A stretch of DNA of 64,000 bases from Cylindrospermum stagnale PCC 7417. Lineage in GTDB: Bacteria > Cyanobacteriota > Cyanobacteriia > Cyanobacteriales > Nostocaceae. Position 1 is the first letter of the stretch. The number at the start of each line of letters is the position of its first letter. The DNA is taken from positions 595,001 through 659,000 of the forward strand of contig NC_019757.1 of the NCBI RefSeq assembly GCF_000317535.1. Reading direction: 5' to 3'. Shown one piece after another: positions 48,687 to 56,996 of this stretch. The notes below the pieces were generated by a model. It saw nothing but the letters and a program-made list of their open reading frames with translations, was not told the DNA's origin and did no database searches. The translations under genes and the position numbers were made by a program.

Positions 48687-49730
48687 TCACTCATGACTAA
48701 ACTGGCTCAAGTTAACATTTTTCATGATTGATTGTGATCTCGGTGAGCATCTACCTTGCTGTTGCCATTTTGGAGAAAGCGCCAAACGCTGAAGTGAACC
48801 GCTAATGCTGCGCGGTTTGGGAACTTCACTTTTACCTTTAGGCCAGCCTTCACGTTGACGAGAGCGATCGCCATCAGTCTCTTCAGTTTGATCATGGAAT
48901 AAAATTTGTCTGGTGGGATAAGGCAAATCGATCCCATTTTCCACATACAGCTTTTGCTTAATTGCAGAGATTACCTGATCCCGCGATTCAAGAGCATCTA
49001 TCCGGCGTGGCGGTTTAATCCACCACCGGATGCGGATATTGACAGTACTTTCCGCAAGTTCCATCACCAGCACATCAGGAGCCGGATCATTTAAAACAAC
49101 ATCTACACTATGCATCGCTTCCAGCATTAACTGCTTCGTCCAGTCAATGTCATCACCATAGCCAACGCCGATATCATATTCTAGGCGGCGATTGTCAAAA
49201 GCAGTGTTCACCGTCACCGAATTAGTAAAAAGTTCAGAATTGGGAATGACAATCCGGCGACCATCATAAGTTCTGATAGTCGTGGCTCTTGTCTGAATAT
49301 TCTCTACCGTACCCTCAAAGCCCTTAAAAATAATTTGGTCATCAATTTGAAACGGTTCCGTCAGCAAAATTAAAATACCTGCTAAAAAATTTTGCAGAAT
49401 ATCGCGAAAAGCAAAACCAATCGCTACCCCACTGATTCCTAGAAGTTGTACTAAATCGCCTGCTTTGAGCGAGGGAATCACAATAGACAGAGAGACAAAC
49501 AGACCTACCAAAATTGTTATGCCCTGTGCTAACCTTCCCAACACCATTCCCAGATTGCGAGCATAACGGTGATGGCGGGTCAAGCGCTTGACTAATCGCT
49601 TAATTGCTCTACCAACTACAACAAAGAGCGTAAAGACAATCAAGGCCAGGATGATATTGGGCAACAACATCATGAAGCCGTTAATCATTGCCTGCACCTT
49701 GTCCCAGATTGCGGTTATCTCTGCATTCAT
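48687..49730 (-). CDS. MscS-type mechanosensitive channel
   Basis: A 347-residue small-conductance channel protein. Three N-terminal membrane segments (about 12-40, 62-90, 95-125) end in the pore helix LLGISGVAIGFAFRDILQN. The beta domain with PFQIDDQIIFKGFEGTVENI and the alpha-beta domain (RIRWWIKPP) follow, as in MscS. The C-terminal 45 residues after the core are low-complexity and probably disordered. It protects against hypo-osmotic shock. It is preceded by the FHA-GGDEF-EAL gene on the same strand after 124 bases. Confidence 0.93.
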   Translation of the reverse strand: MNAEITAIWDKVQAMINGFMMLLPNIILALIVFTLFVVVGRAIKRLVKRLTRHHRYARNLGMVLGRLAQGITILVGLFVSLSIVIPSLKAGDLVQLLGISGVAIGFAFRDILQNFLAGILILLTEPFQIDDQIIFKGFEGTVENIQTRATTIRTYDGRRIVIPNSELFTNSVTVNTAFDNRRLEYDIGVGYGDDIDWTKQLMLEAMHSVDVVLNDPAPDVLVMELAESTVNIRIRWWIKPPRRIDALESRDQVISAIKQKLYVENGIDLPYPTRQILFHDQTEETDGDRSRQREGWPKGKSEVPKPRSISGSLQRLALSPKWQQQGRCSPRSQSIMKNVNLSQFSHE

Positions 49731-49854
49731 CTTGCTTTTTGTCTCATCAGTCGTTGCTGATCGTAGTCAAAATTAATGCAGTTAAAATCCTTCTCAGGAC
49801 TGTAGACGCGTTTTCTGTAAGACAGAATTATGTAGGTTAATTAGCCTTTTCTTG

Positions 49855-52512
49855 CTAGGAAAAAGAAAGTGGACATGGATGTGCAGAGTTGATGTGGAGG
49901 ATTTCTGTGGCTTTTTGGGCTGAAAGCGGTTGATAGAATAGGAACCCTTGGACATCGTCGCAATCAATAGATTTCAAGAACTCCAGTTCCTCTGGCTTTT
50001 CTACTCCTTCAGCAGTCAGCCGTAAACCCAAACTCCGTCCTAAAGTAACTATAGCCTGGATAATATGCCCTACTTTGGGATTTGTCGCCAATTCTCGGAT
50101 GAAAGAGCTATCGATCTTCAGGCTGTGGAGTGGTAACATTTGTAGGCGGGAAAGAGAAGAATGACCTGTACCAAAGTCATCAATGGAGAGGTATACCCCC
50201 ATCTGCTCCAAATTATTGAGCACAGTTTTGGTAAAGTCGATATCTTCAACAGCGATCGTTTCCGTAATCTCTAACTCTAAAAAGTGCGCCTCTAGTCCTG
50301 TCTCTACTAAAATATTAGCTACCATCTCTACCAGTTGGGGTTGGCGGAACTGCTTGAGAGAAAGATTGACGGCGATAGTTAGGGGAGGCAATCCCGCCTC
50401 TTGCCAGGCTTTATTCTGACTACAGGCTTTCCGTAGTACCCATTCGCCAATAGGGACAATTAATCCACTTTCCTCAGCTAGGGGAATGAAGACATTGGGG
50501 GCGACTATTCCCATCTCGGGGTGATGCCAGCGCAACAAAGCCTCCAGACCTGCTATTTTTCCTGTAGTGATGTTGACCCGAGGCTGGTAGTACACTGTTA
50601 ATTCTTCCCGTTCTAAGGCATGGCGCAGGCTCCTCTCTAAACTCAAGAGTTCGGGAGTCTTAGCATTGAGGGAGACGCTGTAGAATTGGTAGTTATTCCT
50701 TCCCTCGTCTTTGGCATAATACAAAGCAGCATCCGCGTGCTGGATGAGAGTTTCGGTATCAGGACTGTTTTCATCAAGCAGCGCGATGCCGAGGCTGGCA
50801 CTTACATAAAGTTCATGTCCCTGAAGATGGAAGGCATTTTCTAAGGCTTGTAAGATTCTCTGAGCTACCTGAGCGACCTCTTGGCTCTGAGTAATTCCGG
50901 GCAAGAGGATGGTGAATTCATCACCCCCCCAACGGGCGACAGTGTCCCTAGGTCGGAGGGAATCTCTCAATCTTTGGGCTACGCTTTGTAACAATTTGTC
51001 TCCTAGTGTGTGCCCCAAGGTATCGTTAATGATCTTGAAGCGATCCAGATCGAGGAACATGACAGCTAAACTTTCCTGATTCTGTGCCGCGCTGGGCAAA
51101 GCTAAGGCCAGTATTTCATTAAATAGCAAGCGATTGGGCAATCCAGTGAGCAGATCATGAAGAGCCTGATAGCGAATCTTTTCCTCGACTATCTGACGTT
51201 GCCGAGCGCCACTGATACTAGCAGCCATAGTTAAAAGGGTGGATTCTTCGTGCCTTGACCAATAACGCTCTGAGTTACAGTCTGCCAAGCCAAGGTAACC
51301 CCAAAACTCTTCTTCTAAGCGGAGGGGCACTAGCAGGAGGGATTGAATGCCGTTTCTGGTCAGGAGTTCTTGTTCGGCGGCGGGAAATTCTTGGGTGAGT
51401 CCACTAATAGACTGGCCGCTAGAGAGGGCAGTCCACCAGCGCCCTAGTCCAGAAGTTTGATAAGACTGATTCTGCCAGTGATAGTAAGAAGCTTCAACAT
51501 CGGAGTGCGTCCATTCAAACCGCAGGCTGACCGCCATTTCTCCCGTAACCAAATGGGGATGATTTTGGAAGAGATAGACTCGATCAACTCCGGCTGCTTC
51601 CCCTAGGGCTGCCAATGCTTTGTTAATGGCTGTCTCGTAGTTCATTTCCGCCAGTAAATAATTGGCGGCTTCAGCAACTGCCTGTAACAAGCGATCGCGT
51701 TGGCGCAGTTCTGCCTCGGCTTGCTTTTGCTCCGTAATATCCCTTACTATAAAGGTTCTAATTAAATCACTCTCAGGAAGGTAGTGAACGGATTGTTCAA
51801 AAATCTCTCCGTTAACTTCTACCTCCCGCACAAAAGAATTTCCCTCTTGATTCTGAACCGCACTCAAAAGTTCTGCCAGAATGGGGTGATGCTTGCCAAT
51901 TTTCCTGAGTTTGGGAAACTTCAGAGCCGCAGCTGGATTGAGATATGTCACTGTTCCCTCTAAATCCATCTCGATGATTGGATTAGGGATGAGTTCAGGA
52001 AAAGATGCGAGGCGAGCGAGAGCGCCCTCACTAGCTCCTTCCAAGTTGGAATCGCGGAAAATCAGGGTTTCAAAAGGATTAGCAGGATTGGCTTGTGCCA
52101 ACAGAAAGCTAGAAATATCTTCAACTTCACAAGATTCGGAAAATGCTTGTTCTGACAAGTTGGAAATAGCATAGTATTTAGCCTGAGCTTGATGATTGCC
52201 GAAGGAAATCATGTCTCCATGCTGGAGGTCATGGGAAAAGCATTTAGTACCATTAACAATTAAGCCATTAGTACTTTTTTTGCCCTTGAAGTTGCCATCA
52301 ATAATCCGGAAAGCATATTGCTCGGTATCTGGAACAGTTACCCGCAATAAAATCGCATGCTGCCTCGATACAGACCGGGAATGGAGCACAATAGCGTTCC
52401 TAGTATCCCGCCCAAGAGAGTACGTAGCCTCTAGTAGGGGGATAGTTCGCTGCCCTTGCTGGTCTTGGAGGACGAATAGGTGGCGTATTTTTTCCCGCTC
52501 ATTTCCGGGCAT
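49855..52512 (-). CDS. FHA-PAS-GAF-GGDEF-EAL cyclic-di-GMP regulator
   Basis: An 885-residue multidomain protein. Order: FHA (about 20-115; YSLGRDTRNAIVLHSRSVSR), PAS (about 155-260), GAF (about 280-440), GGDEF (about 450-610; intact RWGGDEFTIL) and EAL (about 625-870; LEALLRWHHPE, FLELEITET, IDDFGTGHSSLS). Both catalytic motifs look intact, so it could make or degrade c-di-GMP, with FHA reading phosphorylated partners and GAF/PAS sensing a ligand. It begins nine bases after a small gene on the same strand, with GAGGAAG before the ATG. Confidence 0.95.
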   Translation of the reverse strand: MPGNEREKIRHLFVLQDQQGQRTIPLLEATYSLGRDTRNAIVLHSRSVSRQHAILLRVTVPDTEQYAFRIIDGNFKGKKSTNGLIVNGTKCFSHDLQHGDMISFGNHQAQAKYYAISNLSEQAFSESCEVEDISSFLLAQANPANPFETLIFRDSNLEGASEGALARLASFPELIPNPIIEMDLEGTVTYLNPAAALKFPKLRKIGKHHPILAELLSAVQNQEGNSFVREVEVNGEIFEQSVHYLPESDLIRTFIVRDITEQKQAEAELRQRDRLLQAVAEAANYLLAEMNYETAINKALAALGEAAGVDRVYLFQNHPHLVTGEMAVSLRFEWTHSDVEASYYHWQNQSYQTSGLGRWWTALSSGQSISGLTQEFPAAEQELLTRNGIQSLLLVPLRLEEEFWGYLGLADCNSERYWSRHEESTLLTMAASISGARQRQIVEEKIRYQALHDLLTGLPNRLLFNEILALALPSAAQNQESLAVMFLDLDRFKIINDTLGHTLGDKLLQSVAQRLRDSLRPRDTVARWGGDEFTILLPGITQSQEVAQVAQRILQALENAFHLQGHELYVSASLGIALLDENSPDTETLIQHADAALYYAKDEGRNNYQFYSVSLNAKTPELLSLERSLRHALEREELTVYYQPRVNITTGKIAGLEALLRWHHPEMGIVAPNVFIPLAEESGLIVPIGEWVLRKACSQNKAWQEAGLPPLTIAVNLSLKQFRQPQLVEMVANILVETGLEAHFLELEITETIAVEDIDFTKTVLNNLEQMGVYLSIDDFGTGHSSLSRLQMLPLHSLKIDSSFIRELATNPKVGHIIQAIVTLGRSLGLRLTAEGVEKPEELEFLKSIDCDDVQGFLFYQPLSAQKATEILHINSAHPCPLSFS

Positions 52513-52521
52513 GGCTCTTCC

Positions 52522-52776
52522 TCAAATTCTCATGTCTTTGGGTCTTGTCTGCAAGAATAATGCTCCAAATAAGTCCTGGCTTTCAGCCCCCATCTCTGGG
52601 AAAAGCTGCTCAATGAACTTTTTTTTTGTCAATCTGTGCGGGGATAGCCAGGCTATTCTCCCAGGAATTAACCTTCTGGAATAAACTGCCCATTTATCCA
52701 GCCAGTTTTCCTTGGGGAGTCCTGGCCATTTTTTCAACTCAAGAGCCTTATTGACAAGCTTCAGCCATGCGCGCAC
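52522..52776 (-). CDS. Small hypothetical protein upstream of the c-di-GMP regulator
   Basis: An 84-residue basic protein beginning at GTG 52776 with GGAG five bases upstream (CTGGAGAATA). It reads like a real protein (KKFIEQLFPEMGAESQDLFG) but has no recognised domain. Its end is nine bases from the start of the FHA-GGDEF-EAL gene, which suggests an operon. Lacking an ATG start, it is moderately uncertain. Confidence 0.5.
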   Translation of the reverse strand: MRAWLKLVNKALELKKWPGLPKENWLDKWAVYSRRLIPGRIAWLSPHRLTKKKFIEQLFPEMGAESQDLFGALFLQTRPKDMRI

Positions 52777-53991
52777 TATTCTCCAGTTTATTCTTACGTA
52801 AACACCCAGAATAAAATCAAATACCTAAGATTACCTATGGTAAATTTGCGGATTTTTTTGTTTGAATGAGCAAAGATCATCATTAAAGCAAAATTCCTAC
52901 TAGTTAGACAAACAATTAGAGTGCCAAACATCAAAAAAATAGTGTAAATGCCTAAATAGGCATGAGTATCAGTTAAATAAAAACATCCTATGATTATTTG
53001 AACCTCGCTATTGTGACGGGTTGAAAACGGATTGCAAATAAAGGTAACTCTTTCAGCAAAATTGCTGTTTAGTGGTATGAAAAAATAGAGTCTGAAAGCA
53101 GAATCTTTTCGCCAAGTTAAAGAAATTTAAGCAATGCCTGCTGTCAAACTATCAGAGTTGATTAATGCAAGAAGACTTAGGCAATTTTCAATGTACTTTC
53201 CTTAGCTTCATTTCCTGATTCAGTAATCCCATTAAATAAAATAGTATTGATTGATAGACATAGACTACTTAACACATTAAGCATTGTTAAGTACCACAAG
53301 TGTAATCATGTATATTCACCAGCTTAAAAGTAAAGTTTAGTTGCAAAACAAGTTACTTCACATTGTTATAGTGATAAATTTTTAATAGAAGCTGTAAAGC
53401 TTCTCTGGCAGATTCAACAGCCAAAGTCCAAAATTAAATTAAGTTAAGAGGTAAAGACGCTGTTTCAATATCTGTCTTGTCAACTAACAATAACACCCAA
53501 CTCCAAGGCTGATATTTCCTCAAAGTAGTAGTCAAGGGGGCAATGTAACTGATTGTTTAGCATAATACGAGTGTTAAGCTCTGAATCAGTGCAACCCTGT
53601 ACGAAATTAGCAAGAAGAGGAAATCACTCAGTTAATAAGAGATTGGGTGTTGTTGTTTCAGGAAGATAATTGAGCTTTGTCGCTTCTACAAACTTAGCAA
53701 AGATCATATTCAAGAAAGCAACAGCGTTTGTATATTTACACATTTTTTGTGAAGCTTAAATTTAGGAAGCTGTATCAAGCACAAAAAATTGCTTCCTAAG
53801 TCATAACTAATCTTTTAAGTAGTAATTATATCTAAATGCAGGTAGCCACAAAGCTTCACTCTAAAATCGGTTCAGGTCTATTGCTACCAAGTATTGTTTA
53901 ACTGGTTTCGCCAAAGGGCATGAAATCATCTGGAGTTGAACCAAATAACTGCACCTGTACTTTCTCCTTTGATGATGCCTCTAGACGGGGG
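52777..53991. other. 1.2-kb gene-free region with faint gene remnants
   Basis: AT-rich, without intact genes. Two weak hints of coding: a plus-strand frame near 53134 (MPAVKLSELINARRLRQF, then stop) and a minus-strand frame at 53480-53707 with one stop, listed separately. I see no promoter-like element I can defend. Confidence 0.45.
53480..53707 (-). pseudogene. Possible broken gene with one internal stop
   Basis: From ATG 53707 the minus-strand translation reads MIFAKFVEATKLNYLPETTT, continues to LLLTE, hits one TGA at codon 28, and continues in the same frame for 47 codons (TDSELNTRIMLNNQLHCPL) to a stop. Codon composition looks protein-like on both sides of the stop. I do not recognise the family. 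It could equally be a chance frame. Confidence 0.25.
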
Positions 53992-54549
53992 TTAGAGTAA
54001 TGTGGGTCGTGTTTCATCCCCTGGGGCTTGAACCGAGGGGCATTCACACGAACCGCACCTTTGCGTCAGGAGCCAAGCTTTCTCAGTCCATGCGTCATTG
54101 CATAACCCAACGGCTGGCACTTTTAATTCAAATGGATGGGGTGGTGACTGTAGCAACAAGGGTGAACCTTTGCCATGAGCCTCAACTAAGTTAACTACCC
54201 ACGGAAGAAAGTCTAATATTTCTCTTGGCAACACAGTTAACTCGAAGTCCCATAACAGATTAAGACCTCGAGATTCTTGCCCCTTTTTCACCATCATGAC
54301 TTGAAGAGCGCTCTTATTAATAGCCAGTCGAAGAATAAAAGGCCGCAATGGGATAAATTCGTCTGGTGCTATGTAAGCGTATATGTTTACATAGTTCAGC
54401 CGCTGCCTATCATCCATCCAAGACGCAATAGGGGAATTACTACTGTAGGATGTACCGCTGATGATCACTGGCATATTCATAGCAGCAGCAAAGAGAGAGT
54501 AGAACTCACTCCTTAGTTCGCTAACAATGTGTTTGGCTTCTGGGGTCAC
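53992..54549 (-). CDS. Hypothetical protein of 185 residues
   Basis: A soluble protein without recognised domain. The body (IYAYIAPDEFIPLRPFILRL, GLNLLWDFELTVLPREILDF) looks alpha-beta and real. The start is GTG 54549 with AGGTG about eight bases upstream. The last 30 residues, with three cysteines and Pro-rich sequence (CGSCECPSVQAPGDE), differ in style from the rest and might come from a frameshift. It follows rpsU on the same strand. Confidence 0.6.
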   Translation of the reverse strand: MTPEAKHIVSELRSEFYSLFAAAMNMPVIISGTSYSSNSPIASWMDDRQRLNYVNIYAYIAPDEFIPLRPFILRLAINKSALQVMMVKKGQESRGLNLLWDFELTVLPREILDFLPWVVNLVEAHGKGSPLLLQSPPHPFELKVPAVGLCNDAWTEKAWLLTQRCGSCECPSVQAPGDETRPTLL

Positions 54550-54604
54550 GGTTGCTACACCTGTTAAGAAAACAATCCCATGCCTTTATCAAAGACAGTA
54601 AATC

Positions 54605-54793
54605 TTAATTCCGGAAACGTCTCTTACTCTGCTTGTGCTTGGCGACTGCTTTGCGCTTGCGTTTTTCCAGAGGTGTTTCAAAGTGACGGTTCTTTCTCAT
54701 ATCTGGAAAAATCCCAGCCTTGGAGACTTGTCGCTTAAATCGACGTAGGGCTGATTCAATTCCTTCATTTTCGCCGACAATTATTTGGGTCAT
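54605..54793 (-). CDS. rpsU: 30S ribosomal protein S21
   Basis: The 62-residue S21 protein (bS21). [20 protein letters not shown] and the very basic C-terminus [16 protein letters not shown] are its hallmarks. AGGAGAG sits just before the ATG. It follows rbpA; the rbpA-rpsU arrangement is known in cyanobacteria. A strong hairpin between the two genes should terminate most rbpA transcripts. Confidence 0.97.
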   Translation of the reverse strand: MTQIIVGENEGIESALRRFKRQVSKAGIFPDMRKNRHFETPLEKRKRKAVAKHKQSKRRFRN

Positions 54794-54863
54794 TCTCTCT
54801 CCTGCTAAATTGACTTAAATTAGTAGCTATTTAGTTGTAAGCAATCCAGTCAAGCAAATCGCT

Positions 54864-54888
54864 AAAAAAGGCAGACTCTTTGTCTGCC
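54864..54888 (-). terminator. Rho-independent terminator between rbpA and rpsU
   Basis: On the minus strand GGCAGAC-AAAGA-GTCTGCC is followed directly by a run of six T. It lies 37 bases after the rbpA stop and separates rbpA from rpsU, so rpsU is probably expressed partly by read-through. Confidence 0.92.
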
Positions 54889-54924
54889 CTTAAGACCTTA
54901 GAGTTAAATTCTTGGTTTTAAACT

Positions 54925-55236
54925 TTAGTAGCGTCGAGAGTATCCACCACCACCATCACCTCCGCGTCTACCGCCGCCACCGCCGCCGCCGTCTGTCTTA
55001 GGTTTAGCTTTGTTAACTTTTAAGCTACGACCCATCCATTCAGCGTTGTCAAGGGCAGCAATTGCTGCTTCTTCTTCCGCGTCTGAGTCCATTTCTACAA
55101 AGCCAAAACCTCTAACACGACCCGTTTCCCGGTCGATAGGTAGTTGAACTTTCTTGACAGTTCCATATTCCGCAAAGACCTGCTTAAGGTCTTCTTCTCT
55201 AACCTCATAAGATAAGTTACCGACGTAAATTGACAT
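54925..55236 (-). CDS. rbpA: RNA-binding RRM protein with glycine-rich tail (Rbp family)
   Basis: A 103-residue single-RRM protein. RNP2 is IYVGNLS and RNP1 is RGFGFVEM, both intact, followed by a Gly/Arg-rich tail (about 82-103, GGGGGGGRRGGDGGGGYS). Such proteins in Anabaena are cold-induced and act on RNA. The GGAG that should serve as ribosome binding site lies inside a hairpin followed by eight U. The gene precedes rpsU. Confidence 0.96.
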   Translation of the reverse strand: MSIYVGNLSYEVREEDLKQVFAEYGTVKKVQLPIDRETGRVRGFGFVEMDSDAEEEAAIAALDNAEWMGRSLKVNKAKPKTDGGGGGGGRRGGDGGGGYSRRY

Positions 55237-55241
55237 AAAAA

Positions 55242-55272
55242 AAATCTCCAGAAACCGAGAGTGTAGAGATTT
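55242..55272 (-). promoter_or_regulatory. Hairpin covering the rbpA ribosome binding site
   Basis: On the minus strand AAATCTC and GAGATTT form a seven-base-pair stem with a 17-base loop. The GGAG preceding the rbpA ATG overlaps the 3' arm, and eight U follow to the start codon. It can act as a terminator-like attenuator or a temperature-responsive RBS lock. Confidence 0.5.
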
Positions 55273-55589
55273 AGATCCGGAGATGTCTGTAATACGAGTG
55301 TAAATAGCAACAAACCGTACAGCCGAATTTAATCATCTCAAGACATTCTAACACAAATCGAGAGGATGTATTGCTAAGAAGCGTTATCTAGCTCTAAAAC
55401 TCTGGGAGTTTAATCTTCAGATGAATCGACTGAAATAGTAGTTTCTTCGGTAAATTATGTATTTTTATATACAAACAAATCCTGATAACAGGAAAGAATT
55501 GTTGATTTTTCCGATGATTGTGTCTAGATATTACTTGTATATTTTACTTATTCTGGGATTTGTCGGTGAACTGGTTTTGCACAATGTCT

Positions 55590-55614
55590 AAAAAATCCCC
55601 GGACTTTTTGGGGA
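55590..55614 (-). terminator. Rho-independent terminator of recA
   Basis: On the minus strand TCCCC and GGGGA enclose a nine-base loop and are followed by a T-run (55590-55595 as A on the plus strand). It lies about 50 bases after the recA stop. Confidence 0.75.
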
Positions 55615-55662
55615 AATGAGGGAAGCGATGCTCACACAGTCCGGAGATGCGTCAGCTTAGTC

Positions 55663-56739
55663 CTATTCTTCATCTAAATCGGCTTCTTCTTCCTCTTCTT
55701 CTTCGCTGACCTTGGTGACGGAGTTAGCAGACACAATAGCCCCCTTGTCTAGCTTTTCACGCACCTGCTGCTTAATTTGTTCGGCAAATTCTGGCTTTTC
55801 TTCTAGGTACTTGATGGCGTTGTCTCTACCTTGGGAGATATTATCGCCGTTGTAACTGTACCAAGCGCCTTTGCGGACTAAGACGCCAGTTTCTTCTCCT
55901 AGGTCAACAATACAACCCAAAGTAGAAACTCCTTTGCCAAAAATAATGTCAAATTCGGCGATTCTGAAAGGCGGCGCTACTTTATTTTTTGCTACCTTCA
56001 CTTTGACGCGGTTACCAAATTCCTCTGTACCTTTTTTCAAGGTTTGAATCCGGCGAATGTCTAGGCGCACCGAGGCATAAAATTTTAAGGCATTACCGCC
56101 AGTTGTGGTTTCTGGGCTACCGTAGGTTACGCCGATTTTTTGCCGTAACTGGTTGATGAAAATTACTGTGCAACCAGATTTACCAATGTTGCCCGTAATT
56201 TTACGCAAAGCTTGGCTCATCAACCGGGCTTGCAGACCAACGTGAATATCACCCATATCGCCTTCTATTTCGGCGCGGGGAACTAGTGCTGCCACTGAGT
56301 CAATGACTACAATGTCAACTGCGGCGGAGCGAACGAGTTGATCGACTATTTCTAAAGCCGATTCGCCGGTGTCAGGTTGGGAAACTAGCAAGTTTTCAAT
56401 ATCTACACCTAAGGCGGCAGCGTAGGTCGGATCGAGGGCATGTTCAGCATCAACAAAGGCTGCTATACCGCCTTCTTTTTGCACTTCGGCGATCGCATGG
56501 AGGGCTACTGTTGTTTTCCCGGAACTTTCCGGGCCATAGATCTCAATCACCCGTCCTTTGGGTAAACCGCCACCCAATGCTAAATCCAAGGTGAGCGCCC
56601 CACTGGAAATTGTCTCTACCCGCATCCGGGTAGCATCTCCTAGACGCATGATTGCTCCTTTACCGAAGCTGCGCTCAATCTGGGTGAGTACCATTGTCAG
56701 CGCTTTTTGCTTGCCAGTAGTGTCGGTGTTGATAGCCAT
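55663..56739 (-). CDS. recA: Recombinase RecA
   Basis: The 358-residue RecA protein performs homologous strand exchange and drives LexA cleavage in the SOS response. The Walker A motif is [23 protein letters not shown] is the Walker B/DNA loop region, and [16 protein letters not shown] is the L2 region. The acidic tail [12 protein letters not shown] is typical. An SOS-box-like sequence lies 52-65 bases upstream of the ATG, and a terminator follows the stop. It is monocistronic. Confidence 0.98.
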   Translation of the reverse strand: MAINTDTTGKQKALTMVLTQIERSFGKGAIMRLGDATRMRVETISSGALTLDLALGGGLPKGRVIEIYGPESSGKTTVALHAIAEVQKEGGIAAFVDAEHALDPTYAAALGVDIENLLVSQPDTGESALEIVDQLVRSAAVDIVVIDSVAALVPRAEIEGDMGDIHVGLQARLMSQALRKITGNIGKSGCTVIFINQLRQKIGVTYGSPETTTGGNALKFYASVRLDIRRIQTLKKGTEEFGNRVKVKVAKNKVAPPFRIAEFDIIFGKGVSTLGCIVDLGEETGVLVRKGAWYSYNGDNISQGRDNAIKYLEEKPEFAEQIKQQVREKLDKGAIVSANSVTKVSEEEEEEEADLDEE

Positions 56740-56790
56740 TCGTGCCTCTAAAATATAGGATTTAAGGATTTTTGCGTTGGGAGGTTGAGT

Positions 56791-56804
56791 AGAACAGATA
56801 TACT
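56791..56804 (-). promoter_or_regulatory. LexA (SOS) box candidate upstream of recA
   Basis: On the minus strand AGTATATCTGTTCT differs at one position (T for C) from the Anabaena LexA consensus RGTACNNNDGTWCB. It lies 52-65 bases upstream of the recA start, a usual operator position. Confidence 0.6.
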
Positions 56805-56996
56805 ATTTTAGCCGGAAAATGTTGTAATAGGACTTTTCCTAGAAGGAAGTTTGACAAGATCGTAACGCGATCGCTCCCTGATTAGGGTAATGGAACTCGA
56901 CAATCTTGCAAAGGCGTGATTTTTCCCCCCTAGAAGTCAATCCGGCATCGCAGCACACTGGCTTTGACTGCTTGCATCGGGGGATGATCTGAAGGC

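Larger units (their letters stand above)
55237..55662. other. rbpA leader and recA downstream region
   Basis: The right half carries the recA terminator. The left half is the rbpA leader with its RBS-covering hairpin. No gene. Confidence 0.5.
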
